The notes under the pieces were generated by a model. The model was given only the letters and a program-made list of their open reading frames with translations, was not told the DNA's origin and searched no databases. Below, piece by piece: positions 1 through 8,512 of a DNA stretch of 64,000 bases (positions within the stretch are counted from its first letter, which is position 1; every line of letters begins with the position of its first letter). The position numbers were made by a program, and so were the translations under genes. This DNA comes from Clostridia bacterium. Lineage in GTDB: Bacteria; Bacillota; TC1; UBA5767. The stretch spans positions 124,001 to 188,000 of the forward strand of contig CP069393.1 in assembly GCA_016887505.1 (NCBI GenBank), given 5' to 3'.

Positions 1-2
1 CA

Positions 3-53
3 ATCCTAGACTTGCAAGGTATTGTTGAGCAATTAGATGCTTTTTCGGTCTAG
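3..53 (+). CDS. C-terminal end of a gene cut by the window edge
   Basis: One plus-strand frame is open from the window edge to a TAG at 51-53 and encodes 16 residues ending in EQLDAFSV. A strong terminator follows about 60 bases later, which supports this being the real 3' end of an upstream gene. The fragment is too short to assign a family. The other two plus frames stop earlier. Confidence 0.35.
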   Translation: MLDLQGIVEQLDAFSV

Positions 54-113
54 TGAGTAGGCAAAGTTTTGTTTCTTATATTTGATTATGGAAGAAGAAG
101 TATAGTAAGTAGG

Positions 114-156
114 CGTATGCTCTATCTATGTTAAAAGATAGAGCATACGTTTTTTT
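114..156 (+). terminator. Rho-independent terminator
   Basis: A perfect 14-bp stem (114-127 with 136-149) and an 8-base loop are followed by seven T residues. It should end transcription of the gene entering from the left edge. Confidence 0.9.
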
Positions 157-238
157 GTGGCGTTCTGATTGATGTTTGCAGGATGAACAGCCTTGCATTC
201 TATCTCTAAAAAAACTGGTCTAAACTGAAAAATAATCG

Positions 239-266
239 TTTCCAAAAAATTGGATGAGCGTATACT
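239..266 (+). promoter_or_regulatory. Weak candidate promoter for the GNAT/ATP-grasp gene
   Basis: A -10-like TATACT (261-266) lies 16 bases after a poor -35-like TTTCCA (239-244). It would give a leader of about 75 bases holding a short GGGCA/TGCC hairpin near 310-330. The -35 is weak, so this is only a suggestion. Confidence 0.3.
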
Positions 267-350
267 GTAAGAGTAAAAAGTTGATTGGCTTAGACCTGTC
301 ACGACGATACGGGCAACTCAGTGCCGCAAATATTTCTATTTGGAGATTAT

Positions 351-2303
351 ATGGAAAACATTAGATTGGCTACATTACAAGACCTTCCTGAACTCTTAAA
401 ACTGGAGAAGGATTCATTTACAAAAGACAAGGCTGCTGCTAGGCGTTCCTTGAGATTAAGCATTAGCAGCAGACATCAGGAAGTATATATCCTGGAGTCG
501 GATAGTATGATAGGGTCTATTGTTATACAGTTTTATAAATATACTGCTCGTCTTTACTCAATCGCTGTTGCCGACGAATATAGGGGCCAGGGCTATGGCA
601 AACGCTTGCTCAAATATTGTGAAAATGTTGCAAGAAGCCGGGGGATTTCCACCGTATCACTCGAAGTAGACGCAAACGATCTTTCCTTAACCGGATGGTA
701 TGAGAGACAAGGCTATACAGTTAGAAAGAAACTAGACGATTATTACGGTAAAAATAAACATGCTTTTCGTATGCTAAAAACCATTGATACCGTGAAAAAG
801 AAAAGTGGACGTCTTCAAAACATAATTGTTTCAGATGACCCGTCGATAGCAGTTTACGACAATGATTATGTGGAAATCATTTCCTCGGAAGAATATATAT
901 ACAACGTGCGGTTTCAGAAAACCTCTAACTTTCGAATATTCAACATGAGCGATAGTTACCGCTATCAATCCAAAGGATACTACGTTTCTTTGCTGGCGTC
1001 CGCTCGAGACCATCGGGTTATTCCGAGTGTTGCAACCATGCAAGATGTTACGAGTGTCCCACTCATGAATTGCTTTGCAGATGAATACAATACAATCCTA
1101 AATGATGAACTTCGGCAATTGGAAAAGGATACAGTGGAATATACGCTTGTGTTGGGGCATGAGCTAAATGGTCAATCTACCAAACTCAGCCGACACCTGT
1201 ATAAGTTATTTGAGGCTCCATTTGTGACCTTTCGATTCAGAAAAGGGGATAAATGGCTACTCGAGAAGGTAGAGTTACTTAGTATCAAGGATTTGCCGAT
1301 GATCCCGGAACAGACTGTCAGGAAAATTGCAAAGTCATTTTTTGCCCAGAAAAAATTTAACAGGTCAAAATTGAAAAATTATGAGTATGATTTGGCCATA
1401 CTTGTTAATCCGGATGAAGAAAATCCACCATCTAATAAGAAAGCCTTGGACCGATTTAAAAAAATGGGGGAAAAGAATGGATTTTTTGTAGAGTTTATTA
1501 CCAAGGATTCAATGAATCGAATCAATGAATTTGATGCACTTCTTATTAGGGAAACGACTGCCGTAAACGACCATACCTACCAAATATCCAGATTTGCCTA
1601 TGCGGAGGGCTTGGTTGTAGTGGATGACCCTTGGTCAATTCTTAAATGCTGTAATAAGTTTTACCTAATGGAAAGAATGATGCGTGCTAAAATTCTAATG
1701 CCCAAAAGTATGGTGATTGCACGTGGGGAAGAATCGACAAAAAAACTAACAAAGGTGATGGACTTTCCAATTGTTCTCAAACAACCAGACAGCGCTTTTT
1801 CGCTGGGGGTGCACAAGGTTAAAAACATGGAAGAGCTAGAGTTAAAATGCGCAGAACTTTTGAAAAGTTCAGAATTTGTAATTGCGCAAGAATATTTGCC
1901 GTCAGAGTATGATTGGCGAATTGGCGTTATGAATAATGAGGTTCTTTATGCTTGTCGCTATTATATGGCAACAGGTCACTGGCAGATCTATAATTGGTCT
2001 AAGGAATTAACGGAGAACAGTGAGTTCAGTGGCAACTCTGAAACACTAGACATTGGTGATGTACCGGCAATCGTAATAGAAACAGCCCTAAAGGCTGCTT
2101 CTTACATTGGCGATGGATTGTATGGGGTAGATCTAAAACTGATTGATGGAGTTTGCTATCTCATTGAAATTAATGATAATCCGAGTATAGATAGTGGCAT
2201 CGAGGATGCTGTTTTAGGAGATGTCTTGTATGACCGGATTATCCGAATTATGAAAGATAGGATTACTCAGGCTAGAAATATTAATAAGTATATTGAACTA
2301 TGA
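351..2303 (+). CDS. GNAT acetyltransferase / RLAN / RimK-like ATP-grasp amidoligase fusion
   Basis: This 650-residue, three-part protein is probably a peptide-bond or amide-forming ligase coupled to acyl transfer. Residues 1-140 are a GNAT domain with the acetyl-CoA loop RGQGYGKR near residue 80. The middle resembles the RLAN domain (RimK-like ATP-grasp N-terminal domain). Residues from about 350 on are ATP-grasp, ending in the metal-binding pattern GVDLKLIDG...LIEINDNPSID near 595-613. I start it at the ATG at 351, because GGAG sits 5 bases upstream; an in-frame ATG-like start at 321 lacks a ribosome binding site. RLAN/ATP-grasp proteins associated with GNAT domains were described in comparative-genomic work on amidoligases. 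The substrate is unknown. No peptidase or GCS2 partner gene is next to it; it stands alone between terminators. Confidence 0.85.
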   Translation: MENIRLATLQDLPELLKLEKDSFTKDKAAARRSLRLSISSRHQEVYILESDSMIGSIVIQFYKYTARLYSIAVADEYRGQGYGKRLLKYCENVARSRGISTVSLEVDANDLSLTGWYERQGYTVRKKLDDYYGKNKHAFRMLKTIDTVKKKSGRLQNIIVSDDPSIAVYDNDYVEIISSEEYIYNVRFQKTSNFRIFNMSDSYRYQSKGYYVSLLASARDHRVIPSVATMQDVTSVPLMNCFADEYNTILNDELRQLEKDTVEYTLVLGHELNGQSTKLSRHLYKLFEAPFVTFRFRKGDKWLLEKVELLSIKDLPMIPEQTVRKIAKSFFAQKKFNRSKLKNYEYDLAILVNPDEENPPSNKKALDRFKKMGEKNGFFVEFITKDSMNRINEFDALLIRETTAVNDHTYQISRFAYAEGLVVVDDPWSILKCCNKFYLMERMMRAKILMPKSMVIARGEESTKKLTKVMDFPIVLKQPDSAFSLGVHKVKNMEELELKCAELLKSSEFVIAQEYLPSEYDWRIGVMNNEVLYACRYYMATGHWQIYNWSKELTENSEFSGNSETLDIGDVPAIVIETALKAASYIGDGLYGVDLKLIDGVCYLIEINDNPSIDSGIEDAVLGDVLYDRIIRIMKDRITQARNINKYIEL

Positions 2304-2348
2304 TTGAATATGGACAGGAAAAGTAGTTAGATACATCTATACACATGC

Positions 2349-2396
2349 AAGATGGAAAGGTCGGCCCGTAAGGGCCGACCTTTCCATCTTGTTTAT
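2349..2396. terminator. Convergent terminator hairpin
   Basis: A perfect 19-bp stem (2349-2367 with 2372-2390) with a GTAA loop separates the ATP-grasp gene from the converging helicase gene. The plus-strand tail is GTTTATCTTTT; the minus-strand tail is T-poor, so it serves the plus gene best. Confidence 0.8.
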
Positions 2397-2399
2397 CTT

Positions 2400-3851
2400 T
2401 TATGAATTGTCGATAACCTTGCTTACTTTCCGCAACCTACCTTTGATTTTTTTTGTCTGCAATGTTTTATAGACTAGTTCACCTTTGTTATTCAATATTT
2501 CAACATAGGTAGATATATCCAAAATATTAATGATGCCAACATCTTTAGCAGACATTCCTTCAATATTACAGAGTGTTCCGACTACATCGACTGGTCTCAT
2601 CTTGGTTCTTTTACCCGCATTGATATGTAGCTTCATGATTTCTTTGCTGAATTGAGCCCCTTTTACCTGCTTTGCCTCAGGCTTAATCTGTGCCTTGGTT
2701 AAAAATTCCTGTTTAAACTCATCTACTGCTTCTTTGCTTGGCTTTTCACTTAGAATAATTTCCATACCCGTTCGCTTGGCAATGGCATCAAGAAATCGTC
2801 CTTCATAGGGCGCTATGAAAGTGATGGCCCTTCCTTTTCGATCGATCCGTCCGGTTCTTCCGATTCGATGTATGTATCGTTCGCTTTCTTGCGGAACATC
2901 CAGATTAATTACGAGTGAAACATTGTCTATGTCGATACCTCTTGCTGCTACATCTGTTGCGACTAGGTAGCGAAAGTAGCCTTTTTTAAAGCGGTTCATG
3001 ACCTTCAAGCGATCATCTTGCTCCATGGCACCGTGAATTTTATCACAGGTATATTGCGATTGTTTGAGCGTTCTATATACTTCTTCAACTTTCTTTTGTG
3101 TGTTACAGAATATGATTGCGCTATTGGGGTTCTCAATCGTCAACATATCTTTTAGAAGTTCAGTCTTATCGTTTGTTTCTACCCTATACCATGTTTGGCT
3201 AATCCGGTCTTCTACAGGACTACTTTCTTCAATCTCCACACGGATGGGATTTTGAATATGCTTTTTACATAAATTGTCAATATCGCTTGGCATTGTTGCA
3301 GATAGCAGGGTAGTTACCCGTTCCTTTGGTAAATTGGCAATGATTTGGTCAATCTGCTCAATAAATCCCATGCTAAGCATTTCATCTGCTTCATCGATAA
3401 TCAGGTACTTGATTTTTGAGGTATCCAAGGTCTTTTTCTCAAGATGGTCAATAATTCTCCCAGGAGTTCCTACGACCACATGTGTTTTCTGCTTGATTTC
3501 TTTTTCCTGAAGGTAGAATGGGGATTTCCCAAAAATGGCAGCTACCTTAATTCGTTTATAGCGCCCAAGATTGAAGATATCTTCCTTTACTTGTACTGCC
3601 AGCTCCCTAGTTGGGGTGAGTACAAGTGCTTGGGGTTTATTTTCATCCCAATCGATTAATTCGCAAATGGGAATGGCGAAAGCGGCAGTTTTACCACTAC
3701 CCGTTTGAGATTTCACGACGATATCTTTTTTTTGGAGTATGGCGGGAATAACTTGTTCTTGAACCTTGGTGGGCTTGTTGAATCCTAGGGTATGGATTGC
3801 TTTCAAAAGTTCATCACTCAAGGGGTAGTTCATAAAATCTGTATTAATCAT
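2400..3851 (-). CDS. dbpA: DEAD-box ATP-dependent RNA helicase, DbpA/YxiN type
   Basis: This 483-residue protein is close in length to B. subtilis YxiN. It shows the full motif set: Q-motif region GFNKPTKVQEQ (23-33), SQTGSGKT (48-55), PTREL, GTPGR, DEAD near 155, SAT, ATDVAARGID and HRIGRTGR. The last ~75 residues match the DbpA C-terminal RNA-binding domain, which in this family recognises a 23S rRNA hairpin, so a role in late 50S ribosome assembly is expected. The start is the ATG at 3851 with AAAGAG about 8 bases upstream. A monocistronic layout is likely, since the gene upstream on this strand (3975-4133) ends with its own terminator. Confidence 0.95.
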   Translation of the reverse strand: MINTDFMNYPLSDELLKAIHTLGFNKPTKVQEQVIPAILQKKDIVVKSQTGSGKTAAFAIPICELIDWDENKPQALVLTPTRELAVQVKEDIFNLGRYKRIKVAAIFGKSPFYLQEKEIKQKTHVVVGTPGRIIDHLEKKTLDTSKIKYLIIDEADEMLSMGFIEQIDQIIANLPKERVTTLLSATMPSDIDNLCKKHIQNPIRVEIEESSPVEDRISQTWYRVETNDKTELLKDMLTIENPNSAIIFCNTQKKVEEVYRTLKQSQYTCDKIHGAMEQDDRLKVMNRFKKGYFRYLVATDVAARGIDIDNVSLVINLDVPQESERYIHRIGRTGRIDRKGRAITFIAPYEGRFLDAIAKRTGMEIILSEKPSKEAVDEFKQEFLTKAQIKPEAKQVKGAQFSKEIMKLHINAGKRTKMRPVDVVGTLCNIEGMSAKDVGIINILDISTYVEILNNKGELVYKTLQTKKIKGRLRKVSKVIDNS

Positions 3852-3923
3852 TGTCCAACTCTTTCTTTAGGAACTTCATATCCTTCTTCTTGTAACGACT
3901 GCCTATGACCTGGAAAATCCAGT

Positions 3924-3952
3924 GAAAAAAAGGACGCATTGACTGCGTCCTT
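3924..3952 (-). terminator. Rho-independent terminator
   Basis: Read on the minus strand, a 9-bp stem (AAGGACGCA/TGCGTCCTT) is followed by seven T residues. It ends the small gene at 3975-4133. Confidence 0.85.
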
Positions 3953-3974
3953 GCGGTTTCAAATTATCAAATTA

Positions 3975-4133
3975 TTACTTGTCGAATAATCCGCCGCGCT
4001 TCATGCGCTTGATAATTTTAGGTTGTCCCACTTTGTTTTGTTCTAATTGTTTGCTATAACTAGAATTTTTTGCGCTTTGTTTTTTCTTTTCTTCAATTAT
4101 TTTTTTCATTCCTTCGATATTACTTTCAGACAT
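3975..4133 (-). CDS. Small basic protein of unknown function
   Basis: This 52-residue, lysine-rich protein is probably soluble: no membrane segment or signal peptide is visible. It ends in the distinctive tail RMKRGGLFDK. The start at ATG 4133 is fixed by a perfect AGGAGG six bases upstream; a longer frame from 4199 has no such support. It lies upstream of dbpA on the same strand but has its own terminator. A basic protein beside an RNA helicase may bind RNA, but that is inference only. Confidence 0.75.
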   Translation of the reverse strand: MSESNIEGMKKIIEEKKKQSAKNSSYSKQLEQNKVGQPKIIKRMKRGGLFDK

Positions 4134-4590
4134 CGTTGCCTCCTGTATATTTATTTGAATCAATAGGGTGAACCCCTTGTTCTTTTCAGCTAGTGACATA
4201 TTTCAGTTTTCTATCTAGAAATTCTCAACTAAGGAATCACCCAATAGAATGCATAATTTAGTGTATATCGCTATCTTTACTGAGTAAGTATACGTCGTCC
4301 GCAATAAATTAGCTAGCAAAAAGAGTAGAATATAAAAATCCTTGCTATTTTCTCTCCGATTGGTTACATTTGTCCTTACTCTTTTGCTCCTTAATTATTT
4401 TTGGAAATATGGTTTGGGCTTAGGAAATGAAAAAATTTCCAATAGGGCGATAGAATAGGTATGAAAAAGTACGCCCCTTGTCCGTACGCTTTCAACAAAG
4501 CCTAGAAAATGCTACTATGATATTAGTTGAAGAAAGGGTGTCTTGGAAATCGAGTAAATTCTATATAATCCCAAAAGGAGGATTCAATCT
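4134..4590. other. Intergenic stretch without a recognised gene
   Basis: This stretch lies between divergent genes and should hold both promoters. A TATAAT at 4564-4569 is too close to the AAGGAGG at 4575-4581 to be a convincing promoter for the nitroreductase gene. I see no RNA gene or repeat. Confidence 0.5.
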
Positions 4591-5259
4591 ATGAATAAGA
4601 AAGAACAATTGCTGGAAGCGTATGATTTTAGATTTGCCTGTAAAGAATTTGACCGGGAAAAGAAAATCTCCGAAGAAGATTTTGAGTTTATTTTGGAGAC
4701 TGCAAGACTATCTCCCAGTTCATTTGGATGGGAACCATGGAAATTTATCGTTGTTCAGAATATGGAATTGAGAGAGAAACTGAAAGAGTATTCATGGGGA
4801 GCCTTAAAACAGTTGCCTACTGCTAGTCATTTCGTACTTCTTTTGGCTAGAAAAGCGGTAGATACGAAGGCTGGATCGGATTATCTTACGCATATTGCAA
4901 ACGATGTACAACAATTGCCGCAAGAGGTCTCCGATATGAAAATGGAATTTTTTAAGAATTTTCAGCAAGGTGACTTTGACCTGACAGACGAACGTAAATT
5001 ATTTGATTGGGCTTCAAAGCAGGTATATATCGCTCTTGCGAATATGTTGACGGCAGCTGCCTATATGGGCATTGATTCTTGTCCAATTGAGGGATTTAAC
5101 AGGCAAAAAGTGGAAACACTCTTGCATGATGAAGGCATAGTTGATACAGAAGAGTTTGGTCTAGCTGTGATGGCTGCCTTTGGGTATAAATCGGAAGATG
5201 TTCATATGCATGGAAAAACTAGACAAGAATTAGATGATATTGTGGAGTGGATTCGTTAG
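4591..5259 (+). CDS. Nitroreductase family protein (NfsB-like)
   Basis: This 222-residue FMN-dependent NAD(P)H oxidoreductase of the nitroreductase fold matches the family's usual length. The N-terminal RFACKEFD resembles the R-x-x-R/K FMN-phosphate contact, followed by LSPSSFGWEPWKFIVV, the classic flavin-binding stretch near residue 40-55. The C-terminal helix region (NMLTAAAYMGIDSCPIEGF) fits the conserved G-x-x-S/C-x-P-I segment. Natural substrates may be quinones or other electrophiles; the sequence does not say which. AAGGAGG is 9 bases before the ATG. A terminator follows, so it is probably a single-gene unit. Confidence 0.9.
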   Translation: MNKKEQLLEAYDFRFACKEFDREKKISEEDFEFILETARLSPSSFGWEPWKFIVVQNMELREKLKEYSWGALKQLPTASHFVLLLARKAVDTKAGSDYLTHIANDVQQLPQEVSDMKMEFFKNFQQGDFDLTDERKLFDWASKQVYIALANMLTAAAYMGIDSCPIEGFNRQKVETLLHDEGIVDTEEFGLAVMAAFGYKSEDVHMHGKTRQELDDIVEWIR

Positions 5260-5327
5260 AAATGTGAAAACCTGATATATTCTAGTCAGATAGGATGGGA
5301 AAAAGTAGAATAGCGGGTAGATATTAG

Positions 5328-5370
5328 AAAACTCTTTTCATTCAGCTTTTGATGAAAAGAGTTTTTTCTT
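5328..5370 (+). terminator. Rho-independent terminator
   Basis: A 14-bp stem (AAAACTCTTTTCAT, 5328-5341, with its complement at 5352-5365) runs into a T-rich tail. Confidence 0.85.
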
Positions 5371-5501
5371 CCGATATAATAGAAATACCTAAGATATACT
5401 ACTATTCGAGGCAATCATTTGTCTTAATTTCTGCTATGCTGAAAACACTTGAGGAACGGTTGCAGAATCACCATTGAAATACGACAGGGGGAGAAAAACA
5501 G

Positions 5502-6416
5502 ATGACAATTAAGACGGTGTCTTTTGTGGGCATGGGTGCACTGGGAATCCTATTCGGAGGATATTTAACCAAAAAGCTTGGAAAAGAGAATGTTGGCTTT
5601 GTTGTCGATGAGAATCGGCGCCAAAAGTATGAAGAATGGGGGGTTAGTACCAATGGCGTTTTATGTGATTTCAAAATGGTGTCTGACCAAGACGCCGATG
5701 CGCCAGTGGATTTACTCATCTTTGCCGTCAAGGCGAATGCCCTAGAGAAGGCGATGGAGACAGAAAAGCACCAAGTTGGCCCACAGACGATAATCATCTC
5801 TTTGCTTAATGGGATCACGAGTGAGAAGATTATTGGTGAGCGTTTTGGCAAGGAAAAAATGCTGGTAACGGTCGCCCAGGGCATGGATGCTCTAAAGATT
5901 GGAAGAGAACTCACCTACTGCCATATGGGGCAACTATGTATTGGTAGCTTGGAAAAAGACACATCAAATTTAGAGGCAGTATGTCAGCTTTTCGATAAAA
6001 CCGAATTGCCCTATACCCGTGAAAACAATATCCTACAAAGACTGTGGAGTAAATTTATGCTGAATGTTGGTGTGAATCAGGTGGTCATGGTTTATGAAGG
6101 AACCTTTGGTACCATCCAAAAACCAGGTGAGGCACGGGACTTGATGATTGCTGCGATGCGAGAGGTCATGGACTTATCTGCTGCAGAAGGTGTCCCTATT
6201 TCTGAAAAAGAGCTTCATGCCTATGTCGATTTAGTCGACTCGCTTTCCCCACAAGGTATGCCATCCATGCGCCAGGATGGTTTGAAACATATTCCCTCGG
6301 AGGTGGAACTATTTTCTGGCACGGTGCTGGAATTGGCGAGAAAGCATAAGCTGGAGATGCCTGTGAATGAAGCCTTGTATACACAGATTAAGCGCATGGA
6401 AGAACAGTATTCGTAG
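5502..6416 (+). CDS. Ketopantoate reductase family protein (ApbA/PanE)
   Basis: This 304-residue NADPH-dependent 2-ketoacid reductase has the length typical of PanE. It opens with the Rossmann dinucleotide-binding motif VGMGALG (residues 9-15). The C-terminal domain carries LWSKFMLNVGVNQ, matching the conserved K-x(3)-N catalytic/substrate pattern. The family makes pantoate for coenzyme A, but many bacteria have several paralogues with unproven substrates, and no other pan gene is nearby, so I give no symbol. A GGGGGAG ribosome binding site precedes the ATG. The phosphoesterase gene starts 18 bases after its stop, suggesting one operon. Confidence 0.88.
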   Translation: MTIKTVSFVGMGALGILFGGYLTKKLGKENVGFVVDENRRQKYEEWGVSTNGVLCDFKMVSDQDADAPVDLLIFAVKANALEKAMETEKHQVGPQTIIISLLNGITSEKIIGERFGKEKMLVTVAQGMDALKIGRELTYCHMGQLCIGSLEKDTSNLEAVCQLFDKTELPYTRENNILQRLWSKFMLNVGVNQVVMVYEGTFGTIQKPGEARDLMIAAMREVMDLSAAEGVPISEKELHAYVDLVDSLSPQGMPSMRQDGLKHIPSEVELFSGTVLELARKHKLEMPVNEALYTQIKRMEEQYS

Positions 6417-6434
6417 CAGTATGAGGAGTATCCG

Positions 6435-7301
6435 ATGAGAATAGAACTAAATGGATTTGAATTCATGATGGTGGTTATCCTAATTGCTTTTCTTATGCTT
6501 GCTTATGGCTTTTGGCAAAATCATGGTATCCTTGTTTCGAGTTCAGACTATTACAATCCTGAAATCCCGGATGATTTTGACAATTTTAAAATTGTTCATA
6601 TCTCTGATTTACACAATACCTTGTTTGGAGAGGAACAAAGAAATCTATTGGGAAAAGTAGAGGCTCTCAATCCCGACATTATTGTGATTACGGGTGATTT
6701 AATTGATAGACGCCGGTTCGATTTGGACGTGGCGATGTATTTCATTGATGGTGCCATGAAAATTGCACCCGTATACTATGTTGCTGGCAATCATGAAGCT
6801 TGGTCAGGGAGATGGACAGAAATTGCAGAACATCTAACGGATGCAGGTGTCATCATTATGAATGATTTGGCCGGGCAGATATCCAGAGGAAATAGCGCAA
6901 TAGGGATATTTGGCCTGTCTGATTCAGCCTTTTTTACAGCGGAGTTTGAAGGAAGGATCAAAACGTGGAAGATCAAAGAGTGTTTGAATGAATGGAAAGA
7001 TACTGAACAATTCAGTATCTTGCTTTCTCATCGTCCGGAACTTTTTGATTTATATGTGGAAGGCAATATGGATCTAATTTTCGCGGGGCATGCTCATGGT
7101 GGACAGTTCCGGATTCCGTTTGTTGGAGGACTATATGCCCCCAACCAAGGGTTCTTCCCAAAATATACCAGTGGCCGATATTTGAATAAGGATTCGACTA
7201 TGTTTGTGAGTCGGGGATTGGGCAATAGCCTAATGCCGATCAGGTTAAACAACCGACCTGAAATAGTTGAAGTGACCCTGACTAACAAGAGTAAAGAATA
7301 G
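6435..7301 (+). CDS. Membrane-anchored metallophosphoesterase, YkuE-like
   Basis: This 288-residue protein has an N-terminal membrane anchor (about residues 9-27) that places the catalytic domain outside the membrane. The dinuclear-metal phosphoesterase motifs appear in order: SDLHN (D-x-H), GDLIDRR (GD-x-x-DR), GNHEAW (GNHE), LSHRPE, and GHAHGGQ. The PF-x-GGLYAPNQG extension after GHAHGGQ is typical of the YkuE branch. The substrate is not evident from sequence; members act on phosphate esters, including lipid-linked ones. It is co-oriented with and 18 bases after the PanE-family gene. Confidence 0.92.
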   Translation: MRIELNGFEFMMVVILIAFLMLAYGFWQNHGILVSSSDYYNPEIPDDFDNFKIVHISDLHNTLFGEEQRNLLGKVEALNPDIIVITGDLIDRRRFDLDVAMYFIDGAMKIAPVYYVAGNHEAWSGRWTEIAEHLTDAGVIIMNDLAGQISRGNSAIGIFGLSDSAFFTAEFEGRIKTWKIKECLNEWKDTEQFSILLSHRPELFDLYVEGNMDLIFAGHAHGGQFRIPFVGGLYAPNQGFFPKYTSGRYLNKDSTMFVSRGLGNSLMPIRLNNRPEIVEVTLTNKSKE

Positions 7302-7357
7302 AAAATGACTTGAAATCTAGTAGTTTACAATGCGATTAAGCATGGAAAAGAGGTAGT

Positions 7358-7555
7358 ATGGACGGCAGGAAAAGAGCAGATATCAAGATTGGATCGAGTG
7401 TTAAGGTAGTGCAGAAACATCATCAACGAACGGGAGAGCTAACGGATGGTATTGTGCAGAAGATACTTACGAAATCGCCCAATCATCCTCATGGGATTAA
7501 AGTGATGTTACAAGACGGCATTGTGGGTAGGGTTAAAGAAATAGGGTCTCTATAA
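7358..7555 (+). CDS. ywbE: YwbE family protein (DUF2196)
   Basis: This 65-residue protein matches B. subtilis YwbE closely in length and pattern: V-x-K-x-x-QRTGELTDGIVQKILTKSPNHPHGIKV followed by DGIVGRV. The family is widespread in Firmicutes; its predicted small beta-barrel and basic surface suggest RNA or DNA contact, but I know of no proven function. An AAAAGAGG ribosome binding site lies just before the ATG. It lies 56 bases after the phosphoesterase gene. Confidence 0.93.
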   Translation: MDGRKRADIKIGSSVKVVQKHHQRTGELTDGIVQKILTKSPNHPHGIKVMLQDGIVGRVKEIGSL

Positions 7556-7561
7556 AAAGAA

Positions 7562-7615
7562 CAACCCTGAAAGAGGATTGAAAGCGCTAGGCTTTGACAA
7601 TCTTTTTCAGGATTG
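7562..7615. terminator. Imperfect inverted repeat, possible terminator
   Basis: About 24 bases on each side of a GCTAG loop can pair imperfectly (CCTGAAAGAGGATTG against CAATCTTTTTCAGG). No U-tract follows, so intrinsic termination after ywbE is uncertain. Confidence 0.4.
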
Positions 7616-7662
7616 AAGTGGTGTTAGGATGTGCCTCATTGTACCCGAGAAGGGATTTTGAT

Positions 7663-7887
7663 TCAGGCCTTTTTGTTATTGCGATTTTTTTTAGCCTTAT
7701 TCTTGTTGTAGTAAATCTGAATAAAGAGGAAGGTTCCAGTAACGGCCATGGTTAGCATTAGTATGCGTTGGATTTTGAACAAGGCTGGTACTGGAAGGAT
7801 AAACATATACAGTACGGTTATGATAACAAAGACGGGCGTTAGGTAGCGGTGCAGTTTTCGGATGGTTTTACCAATTTTATTAAACAT
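7663..7887 (-). CDS. Small membrane protein with two transmembrane segments
   Basis: This 74-residue protein of unknown function has hydrophobic segments at about residues 17-36 and 43-63 and a strongly basic tail rich in K, N and R (NKNKAKKNRNNKKA), which should face the cytoplasm. The start is the ATG at 7887 with AAGGAA 5 bases upstream; a longer frame from 7965 would run through the terminator hairpin of the next gene and is rejected. No family recognised. Confidence 0.65.
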   Translation of the reverse strand: MFNKIGKTIRKLHRYLTPVFVIITVLYMFILPVPALFKIQRILMLTMAVTGTFLFIQIYYNKNKAKKNRNNKKA

Positions 7888-7944
7888 AGAATTCCTTTCC
7901 TTATCTGGTAGTTCGTAGTTTCTTCTTTGAATATACCACAGGCA

Positions 7945-7984
7945 AAAAGCAGGAAGTGTTACCAAGGTAACACTTCCTGCTTTT
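7945..7984 (-). terminator. Rho-independent terminator
   Basis: A near-perfect stem of about 18 bp (7945-7963 with 7966-7984) has T5 on the minus-strand side. It ends the SnoaL-like gene; the reverse side carries TTTTAATT. Confidence 0.85.
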
Positions 7985-8014
7985 AATTATTGTTTTTGGA
8001 TTTTCAAGTGCTTG

Positions 8015-8398
8015 TTAAAACATAGTATTGCCGGATTTGGTTTCTGCCGGTATTTTCTGTATAGCATCCCAGTGTTCTACAATTTTACTGTTTTCATCGA
8101 AGCGAAAGAAATCCATGGTGATATATTCTTCATTATCGGGCCAGAACTGATGGGTATGAACTGCGACCAAGTCATTTTCGGCAACCACTCTTACAAATTC
8201 AATATCCTTAATGGGATATTCAAGGGCCATCCGAGTAAAGTAATCGATGAAGGCGTCAGGACCATCTGCAACGTCAGGGTTATGTTGGATATATTCGTCT
8301 CCAACATAGCGCTTCACCGCTTCTTTAGGATTGCCCTTAAAGGCCATTGTGTAAAAATCGATGGCATTTTTCTTATTGATTTCAGGTTTTGAATGCAT
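8015..8398 (-). CDS. SnoaL-like / NTF2-fold protein
   Basis: This 127-residue single-domain protein is of the SnoaL-like polyketide cyclase/NTF2 fold. The diagnostic stretch is YIQHNPDVADGPDAFIDYF (residues 36-54), and the protein ends with the usual WDAIQ segment. Members are small cavity proteins acting as isomerases, cyclases or stress-related binders; no substrate can be read here. I use the ATG at 8398, 7 bases after AGAGG; a GTG at 8401 is possible but closer to the ribosome binding site. It is transcribed alone from a promoter near 8483-8512. Confidence 0.85.
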   Translation of the reverse strand: MHSKPEINKKNAIDFYTMAFKGNPKEAVKRYVGDEYIQHNPDVADGPDAFIDYFTRMALEYPIKDIEFVRVVAENDLVAVHTHQFWPDNEEYITMDFFRFDENSKIVEHWDAIQKIPAETKSGNTMF

Positions 8399-8482
8399 CA
8401 CATATCCTCTTTCTAGACTTGAAGAACCGTTTGGCTTTACAGTCTGGCTTTACTAAGTAGACTAGCACTATTTTCTACTTAT

Positions 8483-8512
8483 ATTATAAACTGTGTATCC
8501 TTGCAGATACAA
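8483..8512 (-). promoter_or_regulatory. Candidate promoter with overlapping palindrome
   Basis: On the minus strand TTGTAT (8507-8512) and a perfect TATAAT (8483-8488) are 18 bases apart. An inverted repeat overlaps the -35 region and spacer (GTATC at 8496 side against GATAC, and a wider TGTGTATCCTT/AAGGACACA pair). This would suit repressor or activator binding. Confidence 0.55.

Noticed and set aside
295-340. Short GC-rich hairpin near the start of the GNAT/ATP-grasp gene that could suggest a small RNA or tRNA
   Set aside because: Only a GGGCA/TGCC stem with no cloverleaf or CCA end; it lies in the leader or before the start codon.
4543-4569. TTGGAA and TATAAT before the nitroreductase gene as a promoter
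   Set aside because: Spacing is only 15 bases and the transcript start would fall on the ribosome binding site.
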